A stretch of DNA of 64,000 bases from Rhopalosiphum padi (Eukaryota > Arthropoda > Insecta > Hemiptera > Aphididae), in the NCBI RefSeq assembly GCF_020882245.1, contig NC_083598.1, positions 6,069,178 through 6,133,177 on the forward strand. Direction: 5' to 3'. The notes beneath the pieces were generated by a model that had not been told where the DNA came from, ran no database searches, and worked only from the letters and a program-made list of their open reading frames with translations. Both the position numbers and the translations under genes were made by a program. This document shows positions 12,965 to 26,625 of this stretch, piece by piece. Each line of letters begins with the position of its first letter. Position 1 is the stretch's first letter.

Positions 12965-15767
12965 GAATAATATAAAGGACTTAAAAGTCAAGTCATTCGC
13001 AATTGAGCATGAAATCACAATATATATTATATAGCTCACCATTATGTCGGCTAGACGTCTTCACGTTATTAATTAGGTACACGTAGAATGTTGATTATTG
13101 TTTAGAAGATAGGTCGATCGAGACCATCTAGGCTATAGGTGGTATAATTAATAGCATTGTGTCTAGTAATATAATACGCATAAATAATATTATTAATTAT
13201 TATGTCTATAATATAATGTGTAATAAAACATCAAATAAAATCTATATTTACTTACATTTACTTACTATACTGCAGAACGAAATTTTTTTTTACATTCGTT
13301 TCAAAGTTTCATGACTTCATATTTTACGGATAACGGATATTATTCAAATAAAAAAAATTTGCAGCAGTAAAATCGTTCTTTATATCGTTTCGGTATATTA
13401 TTCAACAAATGAATAAAAAACAACTGCAACTTCAGGGAAATTATACATAAAGAACGTCCTACCGATACATAATAATATAATATATTATGTAATTATCTAC
13501 GTGATGATTAAAGGTATCGGTATGATATATCCAAGTAAGTATATATTTTTTTTACCAATATTGCCAATATTGGTGTATACAGTATATTTATTTATGTGTA
13601 CATAATAAAAAATTATACGTATATTATAGTACCATTAATTATAAATATTATAATCAATGATTATATTAATTATTACGAATTTTTATGAAGTTAATTGTAT
13701 TAAGTTATAAAGCAGGTGTAGTTCGATAACCTCGTAACAAAGGAAGGGACAAAGGACATATTACATAGGTACAATATACAAAATATATATTATACGCATA
13801 TAATTATATAAATACCGCAAATAAAAGTATAAAACATCCTATTTTTAATTGTTATGTTTTAATTTTTATCCACGTTAAAATCTGTTGAATAATGTATTTC
13901 TTCGGTTGACCCTACTATACGACGCAATTTCATGCAGTGGATACGTTTAAAACAAGACTATGACACTAATAACCTCCACGTGCAATTAATATTCTATAAC
14001 ATTTTTCAAACTTTAGTACGCACCAAATATCAATTTACACATCAGCGGAAATAATTGGTTTATTATACTATACTTAAATATTTTATGCTTGTATTAGTTA
14101 TGTATGAATAGGTAATCATTATTATTTCTAAAATTATAATTTTTCTTTTTAAATGCTTTTTTTTTAGAAATTTTAATATAATTTAACATTTTATACTGTC
14201 CTTAATTTTTAATACATAACTACTGTAACTAATTTGGACTGCACCCCTAAGTTTGTATTAAACAAATAGTGTTTGAATTATTAAAATGTATATCTTTATG
14301 AATAATAATAAAATTAATAATGAACTAAGGATATTAGTCCATAATAATGGGTTTACAGAAATATATAAAAAAAAAATGTAAAATTGGATTTGACCTATTG
14401 TACCTATAGTATATCTATACTCGTATATACCTGCAATACCTTTTTGCAATATTATTATAAAAAATAGAATACATATATAACGTATAGTAATTATTAAACT
14501 ACATTTTAAATACAACTAATATAATAGCTAGGTAATATTATGTCACACATATTAATACAGTTTGATTACATATTAAATTTATAATAGATGTTTTCGTGGT
14601 TCATAATAATTGATGTTCATGCGTTATACTGTGAGAAAATGTCCTCATGAAAAGGTTTTAAAAGGTAAAATACCAATATAATATACCCGAGTATGCGCAA
14701 ACGCTCCCAAGATGAACCCTTATTCCGCTAAATGTATAGGCCACAGGGACGTCAGTGCGGATGCGAGTAGAACAGGCGCAGGACGTGTACACTTTTTGCA
14801 GTAGGTATTTCAGACGTTATCAATATGAGTGGTAATAATTTTCATATCAGTTGGTAAGTACTCGTATAATACATTTTTTGCTCGTTCACTCATTCACAGA
14901 TTTATAAAACAATATTATATTTTTGTATTTTTATTATATTTTATATTTTTGTTTTATAAATCTGTGGCTCATTATTCATTAGTTAGTAGGTAATTTATGG
15001 CAGTTACTAATTAGCCATACAATATAAATAATATAATAATATGCATATAATATAGTTATTATCTTATTAATGTTGATTATTGTTAGTAACGTGCATAGAC
15101 CTTATACTATAAGGTATAGTATAAGATCTATGGTAACGTGTCAATACTAGGTACCTACTGAATAATATAAAATACTGTATTTTTATTATTTTATATTTTT
15201 ATGTTAATATTTTTCTTATATTATTTAGGTTTTGTTATACTAGTTAATATTTATAATCAATTTTTGATAGGACCTATTTGGATATATTGTAGTTTATAGT
15301 TTTAGATAACTTTAATATTTTAGTTTATATTAATTATAACCACAAGGAATAAAAATATCAAAGATAAACAATTATAATATTGTATTATTTTATGTTTCTT
15401 CTCTTTGTTGTATCATATAATATTATGTTGAACTGATTTTTTTATTCACATTTTTACATTTTTCAACTAACAATAATATATCATTTAGTAATTTAATAAT
15501 GTGTTAAATAAATATCCTCTTCCACATTCATACAAATAGATTATTATTCAACAATACATTTAAATTAAATTAAATGAACAATGAACATGTACTATTTTAC
15601 TAGCATAATATCTTCTCCGTATGCGTTATTAATTATATTATATTCATAAATGCTCGAAACAGTCGAAACTAATAGGTATATTATCATATGTGAATATGTG
15701 ATATGGATAATTTTACACTTAAATATATAGCTGCACTTTTATATGTCTATAATTATGGATTTATACG

Positions 15768-15908
15768 CATAGGCGCAAGTAGAAAGGGCTAGCGGGGCTT
15801 AGCCCCTTAAAACTAATGATATTTTGTAATAATTTAAAAGAATTATAAAAGTACCCAGTATATACCTGATATACAACCTTCCCCCCAAATTCACTATTTG
15901 CGCCTATG
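15768..15908. mobile_element. Short hAT-type MITE with 8-bp target duplication
   Basis: A 141-bp element bounded by CATAGGCGCAAGTAG on the left and CTATTTGCGCCTATG on the right, an imperfect terminal inverted repeat. Both flanks carry the same eight bases, TTTATACG (15760-15767 and 15909-15916). An 8-bp duplication with ends of this kind is characteristic of hAT elements. There is no coding capacity. Confidence 0.8.
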
Positions 15909-17315
15909 TTTATACGTATATAGTATCAATATGTAATAAAATAATAGTTGTTATTTGTAAGTTTTTTGCAGTTATTAAAACTAATTAAAAATATTATTAC
16001 ATATACTTTAACTTTAAGTTAAAGATGTTAAAATCTTTACCTATTATAATTATTATTAATCACCAGGACAATTAGTTGTATTTTTGTCGAACATTTCAAA
16101 GTAAAATTATTTTTACCATAGTACCTACTTAGCAATATAAGTGTATCCTTCAAAATCTACCTTCTAGCCGCTTTTATTATATTTAAAGTTTTCCATTTTA
16201 ATTAATACAAAGCTGAAAAATAGTGTATATTGTATAACGCATTGGTAAATGTCGAAAAAACTAAATTTTACTCAGTCAAATAATAACACATAATACATTA
16301 AGATAATGAATAAAAAACTCTACAAATGGAATTTATAGTAATAAAAAATTATTTACTCTATATTTTACAAAAAGTTATATTTTATCAATATAAAATAAAA
16401 GCATTAAAAATATTTAAGTTCAATAATATTTGAAATTTAAATATTTGTAAATATTATATAATATTAATTATAGAAAATTAAATTTAGAATAATGTTTTTT
16501 AATTTGTGTTCTATTTTCCGTGGTTTTTTTTTCCGGTATCCGTATAATCTATTATATATAATATATTTAAAATCGCAAATTTTAAAATATCGTTTGATAA
16601 TATAAAATTATATTTTAATTTAAATAATAAAATTTAAAGGTTAAGTACAATAAATTATTATGTTGTACTAAAAAGTAAAATTATTATCAAGACGTGTTCC
16701 GTATTTTCTAAACATTTGTTTTTATACAATATACCAGGTGATCAATAAGTTTGAAAACTCTTAATTACTGTATGCAGATTTTAATACCTTCGTGGAGCAA
16801 TAACAGATAATATTGTTGTATATTTATGATGTAAAAAATTTAATAACCTCATTAAATATATCAGATTATCGTTTATCAGTCTCAATAATTAGTCTAATGA
16901 CCGTTCCTAAACTTATTGAACTCTTTGTATTCGTGAATATGATTTATTTACTTAACTCTTATTAATTGTAAAGTTATCAAACCTATATAGTATGCTAGGC
17001 TTGTATGTTACTTAATCGTTTAATAACTATTATTTATCTTGTAAATATACATTTTGTAGTTGGTGAAATGTTAGGTGTCTGGGATTGAAAGTTTGAACGA
17101 TTCGAAACAACATTTAAACTTTTTCCACTGTATATAATATACCCATACACCTTCTAACTCTCTGACTTGTAAGCACTTAATAAATATACATTTTCCTGTA
17201 CAGCTTTAGTGATTTACCTATCTATACTAATTTATTATAATCGTATTTGAATTTACACTAATTATTAAGTCAGTAAATTTTTATCTTTATTTATATTATA
17301 AGTTATAACAATTAT

Positions 17316-17460
17316 TTTAAGCTAGTGGCTAGTTGTTAGTTCCCGGATGGGTGATCACCTGAGAATTTTAGCAACACACGCGTCATAACTAAACATAACT
17401 TCTTACTTAACCATGGTTAATCGTTAATCTAGTTAAAATCTCTCCTAATATAAAAAAAAA
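17316..17460 (+). repeat. 5S rRNA-like fragment, possible 5S-derived SINE or 5S pseudogene
   Basis: Positions 17335-17366 (GTTAGTTCCCGGATGGGTGA, then TCACCTGAGAA) closely follow the 3' internal-promoter segment of animal 5S rRNA, GTTAGTACTTGGATGGGTGA followed by CCGCCTGGGAA. The upstream bases GCTAGTGGCTAGTT could be a degraded version of the preceding 5S loop. The rest of a 5S gene is absent: no 5' half is seen, and the downstream sequence is unrelated and ends in an A-rich tract at about 17449-17462. This suggests a 5S-headed short interspersed element or a truncated pseudogene. The match was made by eye against the conserved 5S consensus. Confidence 0.5.
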
Positions 17461-18731
17461 TAATAACAATCGTGTATATGCATATAAGTATTTGTTGTTT
17501 TAATGCCTGGTATATGCTATAATATTTAAATTTGATGTTATTATTAATGCAAGTCACTTATTTTCCAACTATTATTGTAATTTTGAAAAGCGATGGCGAT
17601 AAGTATTTGTCTTAAAATTATTAGTATAAGACATAAATGTTTAACTATTATTTTTTTGATCCATAAAATATATAATTTGTATAGGTACATAATAAAATAT
17701 AATGATATTTTTGATATTTTACTTATTTTTAGACCACAACCTAATTATTATTAATTTAGTATATTTATTTATTTATAAATATTAATTTAATATTCTGAAA
17801 CAACATTATTGTTTTTGAAATTATCAATGTGATATCTAGTAAGTAGTAAAGATATGTTCTTCGAAATCATGACAGTTCTCGACTCGCTATAACTATCTAA
17901 ACTTTGGATTTCATGCATAATGTATACACATTGCTATTGAAAAATACTAAAAAATCATTTCAAGTAAAAAAATAAAATATAAAGCTTTAATAATTTGTTA
18001 TTGACCGATATTACATTTTTTTTCCTATTACTAATTGAATAACATAGGAAGAATTTTGAATTTAAAAAATCAGCTTATCACATACCGATCTGATCAGTCA
18101 GCCTTGCGGTTTACGGATACCTATGTCAGTTATACAAATATATTATAATAATGTTTGTGACGACGTGTCATTATAGAATAAATACAATATTTTCATAAAG
18201 CCGTTTTAGTCATGTAAATACTGAGTAGTATACAACGCACAAGGATACTCTGTGAACTCCATTTAGAATAGTTTTTATAGAAGTATGCGTTACGGCGCAT
18301 AACGGTAAAAACAACCTCCGCCAGGCTTCGCACCACGATAAAATATCGTTGACCCGATAAATTTAAACACATTGCGGGCGTGCGCGTTGTTAAAAGACTA
18401 CGTTAGTTGCTGTGTATACATATATAGTTGAGATGTAGTTAATTATTGTGCCTATGCCTTATAAAATCAATTCATTTTTTGACATATTAGATGCTGCGTG
18501 AAAACGTGAAACTAATATAATAATACGCGCCTATATAGTAGTTAATATAAATATATTGACCCTACATGTTAACACAAGGTACATTATATACTTATAAGGT
18601 TCTTACAATAGTATAGGTATTATAAGAAAAAAGTGGTATACCGTTTGTTATAAGTTTATAACTCATGATCCATATATTATTTTCTGTGAACTTTCTGATC
18701 AATATACAGTATGATATTATTATGTTGCCAG

Positions 18732-19156
18732 TAGGGCTCGGAACTTAATGCACTTAAAAAGTACTAAATATGCACTTATATTTTATTTTTTACACAAAAT
18801 TATTATTTGCAGAAATATTTTATAAAATATTATAAACACGTAAAAAGCAAAACAATAAAAATAATTCTAATTTTTAATTTTTAATCATAATTTAAAAAAA
18901 AAATACGATACAAGAATATCTAATATCTCTCAATATTAATGTATTTATTTTTTTATTTACAAATATTCATAGTAAATCTTCATAAATTAAGAATATATGC
19001 TCTAAAATCTAAAAATCACTAAATTTGTAAAAATATGCACTATAAACTTTTGGTAAGTTTTTCGTAGTGTCTTAGAACGAATTTCTAGCTCTGCACTTAG
19101 CAATAAATCTAACAGTTCAAAAAAAAACATGCAAATGCAACAACTTCCGAGCTCTA
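18732..19156. mobile_element. hAT-type MITE with 8-bp target duplication
   Basis: The element begins TAGGGCTCGGAACTT and ends ACTTCCGAGCTCTA, an inverted repeat with one mismatch over the first twelve bases. It is flanked by perfect copies of GTTGCCAG (18724-18731 and 19157-19164). The 425-bp interior is AT-rich without coding capacity. The 8-bp duplication indicates mobilisation by a hAT-class transposase. Confidence 0.82.
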
Positions 19157-21659
19157 GTTGCCAGCATACTGCAATATATATATATATATATATATATAAA
19201 AAGTTGAAAATATTTAAAATATATAAACGGGCATATAAAAAAAAAAATGTTTAAATAATTATAATAGGTATATTATTATTTAATTTTTTTATTTGTCGTA
19301 AAATATAAATATTGACAAAATATATTTTTAAACGCTGTATATTAGCTTATGATAAACCTGATTTCATAATCCAATGATTTTACTGCGTATCTACTAATAA
19401 AATAACAGATTATTGAAGTTTACAAATATTTTAAAGATTACATAAATAATATTATTAATATTATTATTATGGCTTCCATTTTTATTCGTAATATTTTGTT
19501 TAAAATTTTAAATATACCTATACTGGCTATAATATAATATGACGTCTATCTACCTAATAATAATTATAATAAAATAAAATTATTATTATCGGGTTAACGT
19601 TACTCAGGAATAGACAATAGTATCGTTATATAATCGTTATATTTTATTATGCGTATATAAACTTGTTAAAAAAATAACAATACTAAATTTAAGGCTAAAA
19701 ATGTATTTATAATTTAATGATATTTGTTGACTGATATTGCTACTATATAATATCCACAATAAATTTTCAAAGTTCTTGAATAATATAAAGTTAAAGATAC
19801 ATATTATATACTATCTAGTAACTACATTAATCGTATTATAATTTGTATATTAAATCATATAAATAAATTATATAATGAAAAATGATAATATATGTTATTT
19901 TATACCTGAAGGTAATTATATTAACTACCTAGCTATAATACTAACAGTGTACAAAATCGATAGTAAACAATGAAGTTATTACATATTTTCATTTTGTATT
20001 TTTAACAGTACATAATATATAATAAAGTGTAGGTATACTTACAGAATACGGAAGACATCGGAAAAACGTGACGTAATTTTAAAGGAAAAATGTGCGAGGG
20101 ATCAGAAAAACAATATATGATATAATAAAGAGAAAGAATTTTAATAATTATTACATTTTAAAATCTGCGTAACAAAATTATAAAGTATTTTGTATTAAAT
20201 TAATTATCTCCATAGTCAATAGACTCTTTCAATCTGTCATAAAGTATATTATAATTTATAATGGTTTAATGGTTAATACTTAATTGAAGAAGAAAGTGGA
20301 CAGGCGCACGCACGCTACTATTGCATAGAATGATAACGTAGTGGTGGGAAACCAGTTCAGATACGACAAAACTGAGTTTTTGAGTCAGTCTCGATCCAGA
20401 CTAGAATGAGTCGTCGTTTAATGTCAAATTTTTGTAGCTTGAAAAAACAACATTATAAACGGATAGAGTCGCCTATGAAAAATCAAGAAACATCTAACCA
20501 AATACAAATTTAAAGGTATTATAAACAATTTAATATTAATAGACATTTAAAATATTTTTATTTCCTTGAACTTACTTTTTTTATTTTTATCTACGTTAAG
20601 TAACTTTACATTTAAGTTTAAAAAATAATTATCTTTATTTTTTACCAAGCAATTAATTTAATTAGATCTTCACTACACATTGTTATTAATTATTATATTA
20701 TTATTTCTGAAGAATATAATATTTTAAAAGTAGTTAATGTCTTTATATAAAACTCTTTTTTGGATTACAATAGGAAATAGACAATGAAAAATAATACAAA
20801 TAAAATATTATTTGGTGATATAAATGCACCAATCATTTTGAAAATTTTTATCTAATTTTTATTCTACACTTTTTATATTTTCTAACTAATATAGTAATAT
20901 GGGACCTATACGATTAAATGAAGGTCGTATTTTGAGGAAAATTGTGTGAGAGTAATATGTAAGGCTTCGGTAATAATAAATTAGTTTAGTTGGTTATTAA
21001 TTTCATGTGTATAACAAAAATCGATTATCTTCCTCACAATATCATCATCATTATTAATAAAATATTGCTTACATTATCCTAATAGAAAAAATATGATTTT
21101 CGAGAAGCTATTACCTCTACCTATCATTTACGACGAATAGTTTTTTTTCATGAATTACTTAACGTTATCTTACTTATCCTAGTCTTACACTAATGGCAGA
21201 TATTGAACTTTTTTGTAGTTATATTTTTTTCAACTCACGGTTCACTAATTATGTAATTATATGATACAGAAAAATTGATGATTTTATTTACGATGTTTTT
21301 CTTACTTACGTGTTTGTCCTAGCAAGTATTTAAAATTTTTATTTTTTGTGTAATGAATTGAGAAACCCCGTTCGTTATAATTTTATTTACTGTATTGTTT
21401 AGTTATATAATCTATTAAAAAGTTCAATTATTTATTTAAGTATTTATTTAGTATTTTCAATATGTCTACATCATATTTTTAAAATTTTATTTTAGTACGT
21501 AGAATTGATCAAAACCAAGTATATTTTTGTATAAAATTTGTGTCAGATCTAAATCATACGGGTTATTTCAAAATTAATAAAAAAATATATTGTATAATTT
21601 CGAGAGTAAACAAACTAATAATATCGTAAACATAGTTTTAAAATAATAGATTATAAAAA

Positions 21660-22250
21660 AATTAATAAATGAGGAAAATTGTGTTTTCCGGGGACAAACA
21701 CGGTGAGATACCTCTGGGCCCATTACATTTATAATAATCCTATGGTCAGCAAGCCGATAACCGGGTTAAGTGCCGTAATTTCTCTGTGCGCACGGTCGCG
21801 TGCCTTCCGCGTAGTATTCGCGTCATCGGTATTTCTTTGGACGTCCGGTCTCTGTTTTCGATTTGCGACGACCTCGTGTCCGGAGAAGCGCCTCTTGCGC
21901 GATGTACTGTGGGTAGGCATATCGTATATATACCGCGTCATCACCCTATAGTGTCTCTTTCTCTTCGGATAAACCGCTGTGATATACATCACGAGCTCAC
22001 CGCAGACAATGCCCCCTCGCGCCACGAACTGTTGCCCCGATGACCCACATATTGTATATTATTATTCTTGTATATGAAGACGAATCGCCGCTGCTGCATT
22101 GTCGTGTTTTATTTAGGCCGCGTCTATATAGTCTCGTATTGTCATAATAATGCGTGTATATAAGCATTCCTATACACGAAGCAGGTGTACGCGCGATATT
22201 ATATATATTTATATAAATATAATATATTATGATGTTTATCATACACACGT
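21660..22250. other. Isolated GC/CpG-rich patch, possible promoter or 5' exon
   Basis: Base composition changes sharply here from about one-quarter GC to roughly half, with many CpG steps (GCGCACGGTCGCGTGCC, GTATTCGCGTCATCGG). Overlapping open frames exist on both strands, but none shows recognisable domains or consistent coding character, so they are probably composition artefacts. The carboxypeptidase coding exon downstream opens with a splice acceptor at 30652-30653, which implies an upstream non-coding exon. This patch is one candidate for that exon and its promoter, about 8.5 kb upstream. A diverged transposon or an unrelated non-coding RNA are alternatives. Confidence 0.35.
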
Positions 22251-25200
22251 TTTTAAAATAATATTCACTCCATTTTGTAACATGAATTTCTTATAATATT
22301 CTATATGGTATATCTATTGACATTATTAACCTGCTTTACATACGATACAACTATTGTTATAGGTATGTGGTTAAACGACACAAATATAATATTTTTATAA
22401 CATTATGGACGATCTAATACTCGCTAAAATTGTTATAAACTGTTTTTTAAATACCTATACGTAAATTATAGCAGCCATCGACAACCCTTTTCGTCTATTC
22501 AGTTTTCTTTACATACATCGTGTATAATATGACGTGCACAACGCGATTAAAAATAAGTGCGTCGCCTAGATACCGACGTGTTAGTATGTAACTGCGTGCG
22601 TAAAATTCGTTACGGACTTTGATGCCAGTGCGTTATATATGTAAATAGTAAATACCTAATATAATATACGGATATACAGTTATAGCTTCATAGATTTAGA
22701 CGACTAAAGTCGTGGACTAGACAGAATATGTATTATACGCGTCTCGGGTTTTGGGTCTAATCAAGAAATATCGTATTATAAATATTTTACATTAATGCAC
22801 GCACTGTTATTAATTAAAAAATAAAAAAACATTGAATACATTATTATTATTTTATAAATTATAATATTGTGGTTATTATAGTTTATTTTGATAAAAATGA
22901 TAAAAAACTTTTTACTCGGTTCCGTGAAACTTTCGGCATCTTTATTATAATAATTGCATCTGTATGAAAATCATGCAACAACACTTTATCTCCTAATAGT
23001 TTTTAGAATTAGTAGTAAATTGCTAGCCCATTACAATAATATCATGTTTGGATTTTTTATTATTTTGTATATATACCAAACTACAAACTGATTTATTGAT
23101 ATAGATATATAATACACACGAACATTATCTACACTCGTTATTTCACACAGTATTATATTATATATCAGTAGGCCAAAGAAAATTCGGCTGGTTCATTTAT
23201 TCGGAAATCCATTGTGTATATGCACTATATTCTATGTACTCGCGACGATTTTTATTTGATTTGCATATTGCAAAAATTATTACACAAGTAGGATGCGGTT
23301 GCAGTTAATTGGCCATGACTGTACGCTGCGCATATTCTTCGTTTATAGGTTCATCATAATATTTACCCTACTCGTATGAGTCGTATGTAATCTAGATAAA
23401 TTATAATACATAGCTTTATATTTTTAAACCTATATACGTATTCAGAATAGATACACCAGCAAATATTATTTATTTACATATATTTTTTTAAATGTCTAGT
23501 ATTTCGAGTTTTAGGTAATATTTACAGCATAATGAAATATTAAATTCTTTTTCTGCTTGACATATGTTTTTAATAGCCATATTATTATTAATAGCCGCTA
23601 TAAAAGTATATCACGGTGTCTATTTATTAGAGGTATGGAGTTTCCACTATATTTTACATAATATAATAATATTATTATTAAATAAATATCCACATAAAAA
23701 AAGGATAAAAGTAATCAAATGGAATATTAAAACATTTCGCGTCCCAAGTTATAAACATTTTACACATGGCCATACTCGTTACACGTATAATATGTATAGT
23801 ATCTACGTCCTATCTATATACATTATGCATAAGGAAATATATTATTATTGTCGTTTTCATAATAATGAAGTTTATTGCAGCGTGGCTATTAAATTGCATA
23901 TCATGATGTAGGTACCAGTACATATGCAGTATATAATATTATAATGGTATTGTAAAAAATTTTTGATTGTATATTAATATTACCATCATCGAATTAACAT
24001 TTTCCACAAGTAAAAAGAGAAAATGCATTTTTTTTTTTAATAGCTTTTGTTCCGGGGAAAGTATTTATACAATATACGATAATATACATATCTAATTATA
24101 TATAACATTTTAATATTATAGGTGCTCACTGCTCATGAACAACTGATTATTTAGGTACCTACGTAGGTATATATTATACTTCAGCTACACTGAAGACAAT
24201 CGATAAATGACTGCAGTAATAATAATAAGTGACATAATATTATTTCTTATGTAGCGTTTCCTAGCAGCTATTGCCTATTGATGAGCAAAAATGTTTAATG
24301 TATAGTCCATTGCTTATAAGTTATAGATATATTATATCTAACAATATAATAGCTAACAACACAATATTATTTATTTTGCTGAGCGTAAATTTGTTATATT
24401 ACAGCGCATAGGTCAGAGATGAAAGAGAAAATTACTTGTGCGCCGATATCCTTTTGACTGCATTTTAAATTATTTAATACCTAACTTAGCTAATGTAGTG
24501 TGACTATACTCATTATTACTCATTGGTTTTACATAAATAATATAACTGTAGGTATTATATGGATCTGGTATATATAAGGGAGAAGGGAGGGGGAATATCG
24601 GTTACCTAAGCGAGAAATCAAATATCTATAAAAATAATAATTGAATCAATGTAGTTCTGTTAAGAATCGAAGCATTCATAATTTGGCAGCATTATAGTAG
24701 ATACGAATTTCATGGCCATAAGAATAATATTCTCTTTAATTTTTTTTATCAAATATAACCAGTATTCTCCCTATGACGAGGTAATACCATTGATTATAAA
24801 TACTATATGGTAATACTATAATCATATTAAAACTCCATTTAAAACGGGTAGGTAATTCAAAATGTATTATTAAACTCAATACATTATGACCAGTATTCAA
24901 ATATGTTTTAAAAAATAACTGATGTAACTATAGTTTGAATATGACAACATATTTTTTTTTACAAATTTTAGATTATATTGCATCTTAATTAAATAAAAAC
25001 AACCTTATAATGATGTCGATATTGTAAATTGTTTAAATGAAATGTGATAAAAATTTCTAATGCTTTTTTGATGAGGATAAAATTCATAAAATTAATTATC
25101 CTATGTTAAATTTAAGATTACGATATCATTATTTACTAATCCAAAGTATAAGTGTAAACCCAAACGTCATAAACTCATAATCATTTTTTAGAAACATTAG

Positions 25201-26357
25201 TAAATGGTATTACCCATTGACGGTATTCACCCCTACATAACAATTATTAACATATAACTTAGTATATACTCTGTTGTTTACGCGCAATTATTGATGGACG
25301 ATGGACCTCTATCACCATTCACCACTACGCAACGATCAGCAATAATATGACGTGGTGCCGGTGTATTATAATAAATTGTATTGTAATCATACGATTGCAA
25401 AAAGTTACATCCGGCAATTGTGTGTTACCGATTGTTACTTTTTATGGCTGTTTATTATATATTTATGTACGTACAATGGAATATGTTGACGATTTGTAAA
25501 CAACGCGTATTATTACTGTATAATTACACACAAAAATGTAAACCTATAATTATTAATACTTCACTGTATTTTCATTATTATCTTTAGACGCGTGGATTTA
25601 TACCCAAAATCTAGTAATTATCTGTAATCTGCACACGCTTTTTTTTTAGTGTGACATAGTACGTGTTCAATTCATTCAATTTTATTATCGTATAGAATGT
25701 TTATGTAAAATATAATAGTTAAGTTATTTGTTATTACTGTAAATAACTTACTTATTAATTATATCTTCATAGACGCAACTAAGTGAAGACTTGGAATGGC
25801 GGCTTAGCCAGTAACTCACCTTATATAATACAATGGGTAATAATTAATTAGTCACAAAATAATGTTTTCTTCTATGAGGAATAAAATTAGTTAAGAATTA
25901 GTAGGTAAGCTGCAACTGCTGCAAGGCTATTTCCCAAATTTAACAAATGCTTAGATTTGTTATATCATTTAAGTAAGGAGTAAAGTACCAATTTCTTTTT
26001 TTCAAATGAAAACCAATTTTTTACTGTAAATTATTAAGTTAATTTAGTACTTTATAAATCTAAATAATGAAGATATAGTCCTAAGTGTTAAATATATTAA
26101 AAAATTCCAATAATCAACATTTGAATAAATACATTATTAAAGAAAAATAGGAATATATATACATAATATACATATATGTATACATGTTTGGTGAATAATA
26201 TTGGATAAGTATTAGTGTCAATTTATATTTATTACAATTTATATGCAAATATAATAACTTAGTAGAGAAGTGTAGAGGAAATGTCCACATAGACCTAACC
26301 TAGGAATAAAGTTATGGCTACTATCTCCACCATTCCACTAAATGGTCTGGTCTAACC

Positions 26358-26625
26358 CAGCGGTTCTCTGCAAACTGTGGTACGCGAAGAGCCATTTTTG
26401 GATAATAAATCCATTTAATTATTTAATTCATATCTTATTTGAAAAAACTAAAAAATAAAAAATAATTATACTGTAGTTGTAGTATTTTACTGCCTTATCA
26501 TTTAAAAAAAATGTATTTAACTGTACAATTTGGATTTTGGATCGTTCTATTTTTAGTCATTAGTGGTACGCGACTGATTGATAATATACCTAAGTGGTAC
26601 GTAAAAAAAAGTTTGAAAATCGCTG
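26358..26625. mobile_element. hAT-type MITE with perfect 8-bp target duplication
   Basis: The element begins CAGCGGTTCTCTGCAAACTG and ends GTTTGAAAATCGCTG, giving CAGCG...CGCTG termini like the CAGTGGTTCTCAA ends of many hAT elements. It is flanked by perfect GTCTAACC copies at 26350-26357 and 26626-26633. Subterminal GTGGTACG motifs occur near both ends. There is no coding capacity. Confidence 0.85.

Larger units (their letters stand above)
10861..21659. other. Gene-poor AT-rich region
   Basis: No exon with recognisable protein similarity is visible on either strand. Apart from the MITEs, TA microsatellites and 5S-like fragment listed separately, the sequence is AT-rich with frequent TAGGTACCTA-type words. 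Two small patches have more CpG and GC than their surroundings, near 14690-14830 and 18280-18420. They could be unrecognised exons or regulatory sites, but nothing in them identifies a gene. Together with 22250-30650 the stretch probably includes distal 5' sequence or a long first intron of the carboxypeptidase gene; that is inference. Confidence 0.4.

Noticed and set aside
14258..14515. 85-codon hydrophobic frame on the minus strand
   Set aside because: AT-rich chance frame; hydrophobicity follows from TTT/ATT codons.
16735..16925. Inverted-looking words ATCAATAAGTTTGAAA and CTAAACTTATTGAA suggesting a mariner MITE
   Set aside because: The match is only about 13 bases and no target duplication could be placed with confidence.
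21679..22043. Several overlapping frames on both strands in the GC-rich patch
   Set aside because: Frames on both strands are open together because the patch has few AT-rich stops; no motif or codon bias favours one. Described as a compositional feature only.
23564..23911. 115-codon open frame on the + strand
   Set aside because: Composition (Ile, Tyr, His, Lys) reflects AT-rich codons; no domain or splice context.
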